DNA of 45,497 nucleotides from positions 1 to 45,497 of the forward strand of contig DLRW01000024.1 of NCBI GenBank assembly GCA_002501205.1, given 5' to 3'. The notes under the pieces are model-generated. The model saw nothing but the letters and a program-made list of their open reading frames with translations. It was not told the origin of the DNA and did no database searches. The position numbers and the translations under genes are program-made. Source of the stretch: Flavobacteriales bacterium UBA7878 (lineage in GTDB: Bacteria > Bacteroidota > Bacteroidia > Flavobacteriales > Schleiferiaceae). Below are positions 7,690-14,726 of this stretch, in pieces; the stretch's first letter is position 1, and each line of letters opens with the position of its first letter.

Positions 7690-8772
7690 ATGTCATTTCA
7701 GAAAGTACTATTCTTAATTGCTAGCCTTGGCCTGGCCCTATGTCCGAATAAACCGGATGAGGAAGCTAATTTTTCAGGTCAGCTATTCCTAAAGTCCCAA
7801 TTGCTGGAGCAGCCGATTTATTTGGCTCAGGGAATGGCCGATCGACAACATTCTGTTTCTGTGAATAGTAATACCGTTTTTGATATCGCTTCCTTAAACA
7901 AGTCCTTTATCGCCAATTTGGTATTGCAAGCTGTGGCTGAAGGCCGATGGGATTTAAAAACAGAATTGAACTACTTATTAGAGCTTTATGGTTTTGATGC
8001 TCGCTTTAAGCCTGGAACCACATTGCATTTAATGCTTTGCCATCGCTCTGGTTTAGGCGATTATGATGATTTACCGGAAGATTATCATCAGGATGAATTT
8101 CGACTCTTTAAGCGACTCCATTTTAACAATGATGAATACCTCAGTTTTCTGGCGCAAGTAAAACAAACAGAACCCGGCCGGGATTTTCATTATTCCAATT
8201 TTGCTTATCACATCCTTCCCATTTTACTGGAAGCTGAATATGGATTATCCTTTCAGGAAATCTTGCAAAAGAAGATCGCTGAACCGCTTGGTATGAAAGC
8301 CATTTACGCCCCTTCCAGTCAACGGGAAATCATTCCGCATTTAGCAGTAGGCTATCGTTTGGAGAATGGACAGTTCAAGGCTAATGATTACATCGATTTA
8401 AGTTTGGGACGCCGGATTTTCTGCCGCGCTCAAGAGTTAATGCTTTGGCTGGAATCCGGTGGTGGGCGGTCTTTAATTCCCGATAGCTTAGCGGCCTTAG
8501 TGATGCAGAATCATCTTCAGGATTTTGCTTCGAATAAGTCCTATGGCTATGGTTGGGTATATTATCCTAAAGGGGCTCATTATGAAATGGGCGACTTAAA
8601 TCTGGATCAATCCTACTTTATCCATGGTGGCAGTACCGAAGGCTTTCAATCCCTGGCTATTTCAGTTAATAATGGCGAAAGTAATTTGGTGCTTTTAGCC
8701 AATAATGGGGATGGAAAAGCCCTCTTTGAAAGGGCGAAATCAATACTTAAAAATCTATATGAGAAGGATTAA
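7690..8772 (+). CDS. Serine hydrolase of the beta-lactamase / class C penicillin-binding protein fold
   Basis: A 360-residue exported hydrolase (Pfam Beta-lactamase). The catalytic motifs are S68-L-N-K71 (SxxK), Y168-S-N170 (YxN) and H312-G-G (the KTG equivalent). The N-terminus MSFQKVLFLIASLGLALC is hydrophobic and looks like a signal peptide; Cys18 is preceded by LAL rather than a good lipobox, so lipidation is doubtful. Family members include esterases, D-aminopeptidases and peptidases; true beta-lactamase activity is unlikely from the overall sequence. It overlaps the following lipocalin-like gene by 14 bases, so the two are translationally linked. Upstream phased repeats suggest control by the LytTR protein encoded before it. 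Confidence 0.88.
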   Translation: MSFQKVLFLIASLGLALCPNKPDEEANFSGQLFLKSQLLEQPIYLAQGMADRQHSVSVNSNTVFDIASLNKSFIANLVLQAVAEGRWDLKTELNYLLELYGFDARFKPGTTLHLMLCHRSGLGDYDDLPEDYHQDEFRLFKRLHFNNDEYLSFLAQVKQTEPGRDFHYSNFAYHILPILLEAEYGLSFQEILQKKIAEPLGMKAIYAPSSQREIIPHLAVGYRLENGQFKANDYIDLSLGRRIFCRAQELMLWLESGGGRSLIPDSLAALVMQNHLQDFASNKSYGYGWVYYPKGAHYEMGDLNLDQSYFIHGGSTEGFQSLAISVNNGESNLVLLANNGDGKALFERAKSILKNLYEKD

Positions 8773-9430
8773 TTTATACCTCGCAGTTTTAATTGGATTA
8801 GTAGCTGGCCCAAGTCTATCCGCTCAAAATATCTTGGGTTTATGGCAAGTGACCAAGGTGCAGGTAGGAGCTAAGGAAAAGACCCCACAAGAAAAGTGGA
8901 TTCGTTTTTCGGAACAGGGCTTTGAAGGGGGAAATGGTCTCTTACAGAATGGTGCCGGTACCTATCAATGGGACCGAGAGAATCTTAAGCTTTCTTTGGA
9001 CGATACTCTTGGTTTTAAGGATCCTAATGGTGCTTTTGCAGTAGAAGTTTTAGACTCAATTATGCGATGGACCAGAATTGAAGAAGGAATGCAGGTTCGC
9101 GTCGATTTAAAGCGCATTCAAAATTTACCCCTTCGCTTGGCTGATAAATTGGTGGGGGTTTGGGAAGCCGATAATCAAGATAGTTTAGCGTATATCTTTT
9201 TTCGTTGGGATCGAGTTTATATAGCTGTTTACAAGGATGGAGATCGAGAATCCGGACTCTGGTATGCCCATGCGCATCGCCCTGAACTAAGCCTTCATCC
9301 CTGGGATAAAAATAAAGAGTCCCGCCATTATGTGATTATAGCGGGACCTTGGGAAAGCCTTCATTTAGAAGCCAGGGATCAGATTGGCCATAATTGGGTT
9401 TTTTCTCGTAGAAGGAGTTTTCCGAACTAA
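8759..9430 (+). CDS. Secreted protein with two lipocalin-like halves, function unknown
   Basis: A 223-residue protein with a clear signal peptide (MRRINLYLAVLIGLVAGPSLSAQ, cleavage near ASAQ-type site SLSAQ). Translation is taken to start at 8759, inside the serine hydrolase gene, because that ATG is directly followed by the signal sequence. The mature part has two similar halves, each opening with a Gly-x-Trp motif (ILGLWQVTKV near residue 27 and KLVGVWEADN near 140) followed by alternating beta strands, as in lipocalin-like proteins of Bacteroidota. I do not recognise a specific family or activity. The overlap with the hydrolase suggests a shared periplasmic or surface role. The stop interlocks with that of the convergent HiPIP gene. 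Confidence 0.75.
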   Translation: MRRINLYLAVLIGLVAGPSLSAQNILGLWQVTKVQVGAKEKTPQEKWIRFSEQGFEGGNGLLQNGAGTYQWDRENLKLSLDDTLGFKDPNGAFAVEVLDSIMRWTRIEEGMQVRVDLKRIQNLPLRLADKLVGVWEADNQDSLAYIFFRWDRVYIAVYKDGDRESGLWYAHAHRPELSLHPWDKNKESRHYVIIAGPWESLHLEARDQIGHNWVFSRRRSFPN

Positions 9431-9828
9431 GCTTCCTGAGCTGCCCAGGATTTGCAATAGCCTCCGGGCTCTACTCCTCCGTTCACAAACAGCATGCATC
9501 CGGCACAACTGCCTTCAAATTTATCGGGCTGAAAGAAGCGACAGTTTTTACAAATCTTATCGGCTTCGGTGCTTTTAGATACATAGGCAACGCTTTCACG
9601 TACTTCCAAATCGGAATCACTCAAATTGGCATTTTCGCTGGCGCAAGCACCGGCTTCAGTCGATGGCTTAGCCTTAGCATTGGATGATTCGGAAGGAGAG
9701 CTGTTCCCGCTATCGGTATTCTCACTGGCACCGCCACCACAGGCTTGCAATAGAGCTGCGCCGGAAAATGCGGTGAGGGAAAGTAATCCGGCTTTGGCTA
9801 AAAATGTTCTACGATCTGTCTTGCTCAT
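9427..9828 (-). CDS. HiPIP-like iron-sulfur protein, Tat-exported lipoprotein
   Basis: A 133-residue protein with three parts. Residues 1-30 hold a twin-arginine signal (TDRRTFLAKAG, Arg6-Arg7) that ends in a lipobox LLQAC with Cys30, so the mature protein should be lipid-anchored after folded export. Residues 31-70 are a low-complexity Ser/Asn/Ala linker. Residues 90-130 show the high-potential iron-sulfur protein pattern: C93-x2-C96, C111 in GCMLF, and C125 in GGYCKSW, which should bind one 4Fe-4S cluster and carry electrons in the periplasm. C62 and C108 are additional cysteines not expected in classical HiPIPs. Tat export fits a cofactor inserted in the cytoplasm. The redox partners are not in the immediate neighbourhood. 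Confidence 0.85.
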   Translation of the reverse strand: MSKTDRRTFLAKAGLLSLTAFSGAALLQACGGGASENTDSGNSSPSESSNAKAKPSTEAGACASENANLSDSDLEVRESVAYVSKSTEADKICKNCRFFQPDKFEGSCAGCMLFVNGGVEPGGYCKSWAAQEA

Positions 9829-9920
9829 TGTCCTCTGTTTTTAGACTATCAATATTAGTGAGAAAGGCTCGAAATTCCTCAGAATCAGATTATTTGGACT
9901 TAATCCAACTTAAGGGCTAA

Positions 9921-9950
9921 AAAGAAAAAACCCTCCGTTTATTGGAGGGT
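9921..9950 (-). terminator. Rho-independent terminator of the PspC operon
   Basis: A perfect 7-bp stem (ACCCTCC / GGAGGGT) with a 7-base loop; on the minus strand it is followed by TTTTTTCTTTTT. It sits about 30 bases past the stop of the PspC gene. Confidence 0.85.
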
Positions 9951-9978
9951 CTATTCAATTCTGGAAGAGCGAATTAAC

Positions 9979-11733
9979 TTAGATATATTGTTCCATAAAG
10001 AGAGGTTCATTTAATAAACCTACTCGGATGGGTTTTACTTCTTCGTACCAAACTTCTACTTCTTCGATACGGATCAGATCATCTTCAATACGCACTTTAG
10101 AATCATTATCATAATCCTTAAATACGTCTTCTTCATCTTCATTTTCCCAACGCTCTTCAATGCGTTCCTTCTCTGGACAATCGGTGCAGAGTAAACCATG
10201 ATCGGTCATAGTCCAATAGTGCCCAACCATATCAGGATCCCAGTAATTTTGAACATTGGCAATATCATCGATAATGCTTTCCATGCCCGGACCCAGAAAA
10301 ACGGTATCACCTTCTGCGAGATAAAGTACCAAACGGATTTTTTGAGCCCGGTATAATTTACCTTCAGGAATGGTGTAGTATATGCCTGATACCACTAATC
10401 CACTGTCTATCTTTAGAAAGTGCTCAGGGCTGCGTGCATTCAGTCGGGCTTCATCCCGGCTTGAACCACGGGCATTTACCTTTTTCACTAAATAGCTATT
10501 GGCAGAATTGGAACGCTGAATGTCAAATTCAATATCTGAGAAATAGCTTTTGGCATTGTAGATTAACCAATGATCGCTATTGCGATAACCACTCATTTGA
10601 TCGTAGAGGCTGTCTTTATTTACCTCCATATAGATCATTCCATTCTTGGGTTCCAGATTAAATTCCTGGCTTTGAGTTGCATGGTCTTCAAACTCATGAG
10701 CCACCTTAATACCACTAATAACCAGTAGGATTACTCCAGCTAGGGAGGTTAAAGCCAAACCGCGACGTACACCGGAGTTTAAAGGCTCAATTCCGAATAC
10801 GATGCGCAAGCCGTAATAAACCAGTAATAATAAAGGCCCTAAGAGTAGGAGGCTAGCACCAATCATCATACTGTTGTAGGAGCTGCTGTCGATAGCCAGC
10901 AATTGAACGATATTGCTTAGTTCACTGATATTGTAGTGGTAATCGTTGATTTCAACCCCAATGAATAAGCTAATGGCCAGGATTGCGATAATTACTAAGC
11001 CTATGCCCAGGAAAATGAAACCAATTGCTTTAAAAATGAATTTTAAAATCAAGCGGATTATTTCAAATATCCCACTAAAAAGCTGGGCCAAAAGGCTCTG
11101 ACCGCTACGGCCTACATTACGTGCTTTTCCCCCCAGCTCAGACATTTTTGCACCCATAGCGGCACCTTCTTCTTTTACGAAGTTTTCAATATTGCTGAGG
11201 GTAACAGGCTTTCCCCGCATTTGCAATTTCTCGGTGGTGGTGCGAGCGGCAGGAATAATGGCCCATAAAATCAGGTAGAGTAAAAAACCAAATCCTGCAA
11301 AGAAGGAAGCCAAAAATAGAATTCGAATCCAAAGGGCATCCATATTAAAATAGGCAGCCAAGCCTGAGGCAACACCACCAACAATGCGATTATCTACATC
11401 ACGGTGAATTTTTTTACCATTGCTGCTGTAGCTCTCTTCGTAACTATAGCTGGTATTAGAGGCCATTTCTTCATCTAAATAATCTTCAGGGCGACCCATA
11501 ATGGCAATTACTTCGTCTACATCCTGAATATTAATTACCTGCTTGCTTTCACTGGTTCTCTCACGGAAGAGTTCAGCCATGCGGGTTTCCACATCGTTCA
11601 AGATTTCAGAACCGCCATTGGTTTGAATAAATTGCTGGCGCAGAGCACCTAAATAGGCTTCCAGCTTATTGAAGGCATCTTCATCAATATGAAAGATCAT
11701 GCCTCCTAAATTGATATTTAGTGTCTTTTTCAT
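9979..11733 (-). CDS. PspC-domain multi-pass membrane protein
   Basis: A 584-residue envelope stress-type protein. Residues 1-90 form a cytoplasmic region (MKKTLNINLGGMIFHIDEDA...) seen at the head of many Bacteroidota PspC proteins. The PspC domain (about 108-165) reads KIHRDVDNRIVGGVASGLAA then a hydrophobic hairpin ending LILWAIIPA. Further membrane segments lie near 225-260, 285-310 and 328-345, and residues about 350-584 are a hydrophilic, acidic region, probably outside the membrane. The start ATG overlaps the stop of the PadR gene (ATGA), so the regulator and this protein are coupled. In other bacteria PadR-PspC pairs respond to membrane stress; that role here is inference. Confidence 0.88.
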   Translation of the reverse strand: MKKTLNINLGGMIFHIDEDAFNKLEAYLGALRQQFIQTNGGSEILNDVETRMAELFRERTSESKQVINIQDVDEVIAIMGRPEDYLDEEMASNTSYSYEESYSSNGKKIHRDVDNRIVGGVASGLAAYFNMDALWIRILFLASFFAGFGFLLYLILWAIIPAARTTTEKLQMRGKPVTLSNIENFVKEEGAAMGAKMSELGGKARNVGRSGQSLLAQLFSGIFEIIRLILKFIFKAIGFIFLGIGLVIIAILAISLFIGVEINDYHYNISELSNIVQLLAIDSSSYNSMMIGASLLLLGPLLLLVYYGLRIVFGIEPLNSGVRRGLALTSLAGVILLVISGIKVAHEFEDHATQSQEFNLEPKNGMIYMEVNKDSLYDQMSGYRNSDHWLIYNAKSYFSDIEFDIQRSNSANSYLVKKVNARGSSRDEARLNARSPEHFLKIDSGLVVSGIYYTIPEGKLYRAQKIRLVLYLAEGDTVFLGPGMESIIDDIANVQNYWDPDMVGHYWTMTDHGLLCTDCPEKERIEERWENEDEEDVFKDYDNDSKVRIEDDLIRIEEVEVWYEEVKPIRVGLLNEPLFMEQYI

Positions 11734-12077
11734 GATGTTTTATTTTCGTTGGTTTCGTTCATACTGTGATTGACAGCCTCCTGCAATCGTTCCCAGGTAA
11801 GGCGTAATTCTTTGAGGGCAGATTTTCCCAATTCGGTCAGACTATAGTACTTCCGGGGCGGACCACTAGTCGATTCTTCCCAGCGATAGGCGAGAAGACC
11901 TCCGTTTTTAAGACGAGTTAACAGAGGATATAAGGTTCCTTCTACCACTATTAGTTCCGCCTTTTTTAGTTCTTCGATAATTTCGTTAGCATAGGCATCG
12001 CGCTCTTGCAGCATGTTTAGGATGCAGAGCTCCAAAACGCCTTTGCGCATTTGGGCTTTGGTGTCTTCCAGATTCAT
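11730..12077 (-). CDS. PadR-family transcriptional repressor
   Basis: A 115-residue winged-helix regulator. The family is clear from RKGVLELCILNMLQERDAYANEI (first helices), VVEGTLYPLLTRLKNGGLL (recognition helix) and PPRKYYSLTELGKSAL (wing). It overlaps by 4 bases (ATGA) with the DUF4252-like gene before it and with the PspC gene after it, so the three form one tightly coupled operon. PadR proteins usually repress their own operon until a ligand or stress releases them; the dyad over the operon promoter at 12574-12620 is the likely target. Confidence 0.92.
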   Translation of the reverse strand: MNLEDTKAQMRKGVLELCILNMLQERDAYANEIIEELKKAELIVVEGTLYPLLTRLKNGGLLAYRWEESTSGPPRKYYSLTELGKSALKELRLTWERLQEAVNHSMNETNENKTS

Positions 12078-12544
12078 GATGCACTGCTTTTAAATTCGAT
12101 GGAGCCGGAGAGCAAAATGATATTCGCTTTGCGTTCTTCGCGATCATTGACTATGATAATCAAATGAGGACTAAGTCTTTGACCTTTCTTTTTGAAGATT
12201 AGCATTTGGCTGTTTTCATCTTCGTATTCGCTGGGCACTATGGCTAATTCATAGCCATTTCGCAGGAGTTCCTCCACGATTTCCTTTTCGGAGCGTAAAC
12301 CAGGTCGGTATTCGTCAAATCCGATGAAACGCAAACGACGGATGGTTCCACTGATTCGCTGCTCCAAATCATCGGTGTCGATATCAATATCAAAATCCTG
12401 GAAAATGCCGGCATCCAAATTAACCGCGATGCTAAACTTATCTCCAGAGTAGCGCTCGTAGATCGCATCTACCGGATCGGTGTTTTGGGCAAAACCTCCA
12501 AAATAACAGAGGCAGAGAATTGCCAGGGTGAGACGTTTTTTCAT
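12074..12544 (-). CDS. Secreted DUF4252-like protein
   Basis: A 156-residue protein with a signal peptide (MKKRLTLAILCLCYFGGFAQ). The start at 12544 is chosen because it opens the signal sequence and lies 19 bases after a consensus -7 box; the frame continues to 12595 but would run through the promoter. The mature part (DAIYERYSGDKFSIAVNLDAG, later LSPHLIIIVNDREERKANII) resembles the small DUF4252 proteins of Bacteroidota, which are of unknown function. It is the first gene of the PadR-PspC operon and is coupled to padR by an ATGA overlap, so it may be the periplasmic sensor or effector of that system. Confidence 0.75.
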   Translation of the reverse strand: MKKRLTLAILCLCYFGGFAQNTDPVDAIYERYSGDKFSIAVNLDAGIFQDFDIDIDTDDLEQRISGTIRRLRFIGFDEYRPGLRSEKEIVEELLRNGYELAIVPSEYEDENSQMLIFKKKGQRLSPHLIIIVNDREERKANIILLSGSIEFKSSAS

Positions 12545-12563
12545 TGTTCTATGTTTTGTTAAG

Positions 12564-12595
12564 CAAAGATATGTTGAAATATCAGTACTATGCAA
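12564..12595 (-). promoter_or_regulatory. Promoter of the DUF4252-PadR-PspC operon
   Basis: On the minus strand a TTG at 12595-12593 (within TTTTG) and the exact -7 box TATCTTTG at 12571-12564 are 21 bases apart, close to the Bacteroidota -33/-7 arrangement. The -7 box ends 19 bases before the ATG at 12544. Confidence 0.6.
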
Positions 12596-12620
12596 AACAA
12601 AGTACTATGATATTTTTCAA
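12574..12620. promoter_or_regulatory. Candidate PadR operator: dyad with repeated AGTACTATG
   Basis: AGTACTATG occurs at 12584-12592 and at 12601-12609, 17 bases apart, and the palindromic core AGTACT of each copy is embedded in a larger imperfect inverted repeat: the left arm TTGAAATATCAGTACT and the right arm, read on the other strand, TTGAAAAATATCATAGTACT. The dyad spans the -33 region of the operon that encodes PadR, where a bound repressor would block RNA polymerase. Confidence 0.55.
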
Positions 12621-12708
12621 ATACCTTTAAATGAGGTCATTATAAATGAACTCAATTAGCATTTGTGATTATTTGCTCGAAAATGCGGAGGTGAATTGAG
12701 GAGAATAG

Positions 12709-12727
12709 TCGCTGAATTGTTCAGCGA
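12709..12727. repeat. Perfect inverted repeat at the end of the NRDE operon
   Basis: TCGCTGAA and TTCAGCGA form a perfect 8-bp stem with a 3-base loop that includes the stop codon of the NRDE gene. There is no T-run after it on the minus strand, so it may be a weak terminator or an RNA 3'-end stabiliser. Confidence 0.4.
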
Positions 12728-13428
12728 ATCGACCAGTTTCTATGATCGGATACTTCCTTTAAGAGGTAATCATATTGGAACTGAATTTCCGAGGCTTGAT
12801 GATTGACCTGACAGAAGCTAACTGTTTTGAGGGGAAAATTGGGACCTAAGAGTAATCCGCCTTCTCGCGGACTGCGTTGTGGATCTAAATGAAATTGGCG
12901 TAGATCGGAAGCTTTAGCCTGCTTTTGCTGATGGAGCCATTGCTCAAAGCGATACTTCCGGGCCTCTCTGATATTAGGGTGGTAGAGTTTAGTACTGCTC
13001 CAAAAATGAGGCTTAAGAGGGTCGAGGTGATTCCAGATATCGCCATCAGGATTATGTTCCAATTGCCAAAGCTCTCCGGGCTTGCTCAGTATGAGGGTAA
13101 AGGGTTCTACACCCTGATAATCTATTTTCTGAAAGGCATCGATACTGGGATCTTCCAGAAAGTCAATTAATACCTTACCACGGCTGTGGCGATAGGGGAG
13201 CTTACGCAGATAGGGCACACTGCCTCCATTAAGCAGGCAGGCAGACCAACCTGATTCATGGGCCCCCATCCAACTGCCCCCAGCTTTTAAATCTTGTGGG
13301 AAATGAAATGTACCCCTCAAGCCATCTTCATCAATTATACGAGAGGAACTTTCGCGATTGGGAAGTTCATCTCGATTATGACTAAGGATATAACCTTCAG
13401 CTTGAGGTATATAGCTTAAGCTACACAT
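12721..13428 (-). CDS. NRDE / TANGO2-family protein
   Basis: A 235-residue protein of the NRDE family (the bacterial relatives of eukaryotic TANGO2). It starts MCSLSY and carries the family signature S-H-N-R-D-E at residues 16-21 followed by LPNRES; later family features are AGGSWMGAHESGWSACLLNGG and FTLILS. Eukaryotic TANGO2/HRG-9 has been linked to haem handling and lipid homeostasis; no bacterial activity is established to my knowledge. It is the last gene of a five-gene minus-strand run and follows the NADH dehydrogenase gene by only 2 bases, so they are cotranscribed. Any functional link to respiration or haem is inference. Confidence 0.85.
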   Translation of the reverse strand: MCSLSYIPQAEGYILSHNRDELPNRESSSRIIDEDGLRGTFHFPQDLKAGGSWMGAHESGWSACLLNGGSVPYLRKLPYRHSRGKVLIDFLEDPSIDAFQKIDYQGVEPFTLILSKPGELWQLEHNPDGDIWNHLDPLKPHFWSSTKLYHPNIREARKYRFEQWLHQQKQAKASDLRQFHLDPQRSPREGGLLLGPNFPLKTVSFCQVNHQASEIQFQYDYLLKEVSDHRNWSIR

Positions 13429-13430
13429 GA

Positions 13431-14720
13431 TTAGCTCTGGTCATGCCCTTTCCAGGGACGGATAATCAAACGAATTTTACGATCGTAACTAAAGTAGTTT
13501 ACCAACCAGTTAAAGAATACTACCATACGATTGCGGAATCCTACCAGGCTAATTAAATGCACAGCCATCCAAACGGCCCAGCCAGGGAATCCTTTTAACA
13601 TCAGTTTACCATAGAGTTCAGCCACCGCTTTATTGCGACCAACCGTAGCCATAGTACCCTTATCCTTGTAGGAGAAGTTTTTCCATTTAGTACTATCTGA
13701 GCTATTATTCAGGTTTTTAGCCAGGTTTTGGCCTTGCTGAATCGCCACCTGAGCTAACATAGGATGACCCTTGGGGTTTTGCTCATCGGCCATAGAAGCT
13801 ACATCGCCAATCGCATAAATGTTTTTATGCTCCCCAATTTGATTGAGGCCGTTTACCTGATAGCGCCCGTGGTGATAGTCTTTGCCTTCTTCCAATCCGG
13901 GAATAATATTACCGGTAACACCAGCGGCCCAAATTAAGGTCGAGGCAGGTAGATCCTTTTTATTGGTCTTTACCGTTTCGCCATCATAGGATTTAACTGC
14001 GGTATTGAGCCAGACTTGAACACCCAGGGTTTCCAGATATTTTAAGGCGTTGCGAGAGGAGAAATCCTGCATAGGAGGTAATACCTTACCTGCCATTTCG
14101 ATCAGGTGAATGGACATCCGACGAAAGTCGAGATCCGGATAATCATTCGGTAAAACGTGATTTTTCAATTCAGCCAGTGCTCCCGCTAATTCTGTACCGG
14201 TAGGACCCGCACCCACAATCGCAAAATTCATCAGCCTTTCCCTGGCCTTCAAATCCTGGGTTAAGGAAGCCGCTTCGAAATTCTGGAGTATTAAGCTGCG
14301 CAGGTTTAAGGCTTCCGGAACCGTTTTCATGGGCATGCCTAATTCTTCCACGGTTTTCATGCCGAAATAATTGGTGCCACTGCCGGTAGCGATCACCAGA
14401 TGGTCGAAATCCAGCTTTCCGATGTCGCATTGCAGAATCTTATTCTCGGTATCAATGCTTTCGGCCTTAGCCAAACGGAAATAGAAATTAGGCAGCTTAC
14501 GGAAGATATGCCGGATGGGGTAGGCGATGGAGTCGGGCTCCAAACCAGCCGTAGCTACCTGATATAAAAGGGGTTGAAAGGTGTGATAATTGTGCTTGTC
14601 AATCATCACTACTTGATAGCGCTGATGATTGAGTTTTTTGGCCAGATTCAAACCACCGAAACCGCAGCCGATAATTACGACTCGCTCGAGGTTTGTATCC
14701 GGAATATTCAGTCCGTTCAT
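13431..14720 (-). CDS. ndh: Type II NADH:quinone oxidoreductase
   Basis: A 429-residue single-subunit flavoprotein that oxidises NADH and reduces membrane quinone without pumping protons. Two Rossmann motifs are visible, IIGCGFGGLNLAKKL (FAD, about 17-30) and AIVGAGPTGTELAGAL (NADH, about 168-183), plus YAIGDVASM (FAD) and AQVAIQQGQ (about 323-331, quinone-site motif AQxAxQ). The C-terminal 90 residues include an amphipathic, hydrophobic region (LISLVGFRNRMVVFFNWLV) for peripheral membrane attachment. It starts 6 bases after the stop of the DUF1704 gene and precedes the NRDE gene by 2 bases, so it is in the middle of a long operon with which it has no obvious biochemical link. Confidence 0.93.
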   Translation of the reverse strand: MNGLNIPDTNLERVVIIGCGFGGLNLAKKLNHQRYQVVMIDKHNYHTFQPLLYQVATAGLEPDSIAYPIRHIFRKLPNFYFRLAKAESIDTENKILQCDIGKLDFDHLVIATGSGTNYFGMKTVEELGMPMKTVPEALNLRSLILQNFEAASLTQDLKARERLMNFAIVGAGPTGTELAGALAELKNHVLPNDYPDLDFRRMSIHLIEMAGKVLPPMQDFSSRNALKYLETLGVQVWLNTAVKSYDGETVKTNKKDLPASTLIWAAGVTGNIIPGLEEGKDYHHGRYQVNGLNQIGEHKNIYAIGDVASMADEQNPKGHPMLAQVAIQQGQNLAKNLNNSSDSTKWKNFSYKDKGTMATVGRNKAVAELYGKLMLKGFPGWAVWMAVHLISLVGFRNRMVVFFNWLVNYFSYDRKIRLIIRPWKGHDQS

Positions 14721-14726
14721 GGTGTT

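Noticed and set aside
7690..8772. Acquired beta-lactamase resistance gene
   Set aside because: SxxK, YxN and HGG motifs mark the broad serine hydrolase family; nothing suggests true beta-lactamase activity or mobile DNA nearby.
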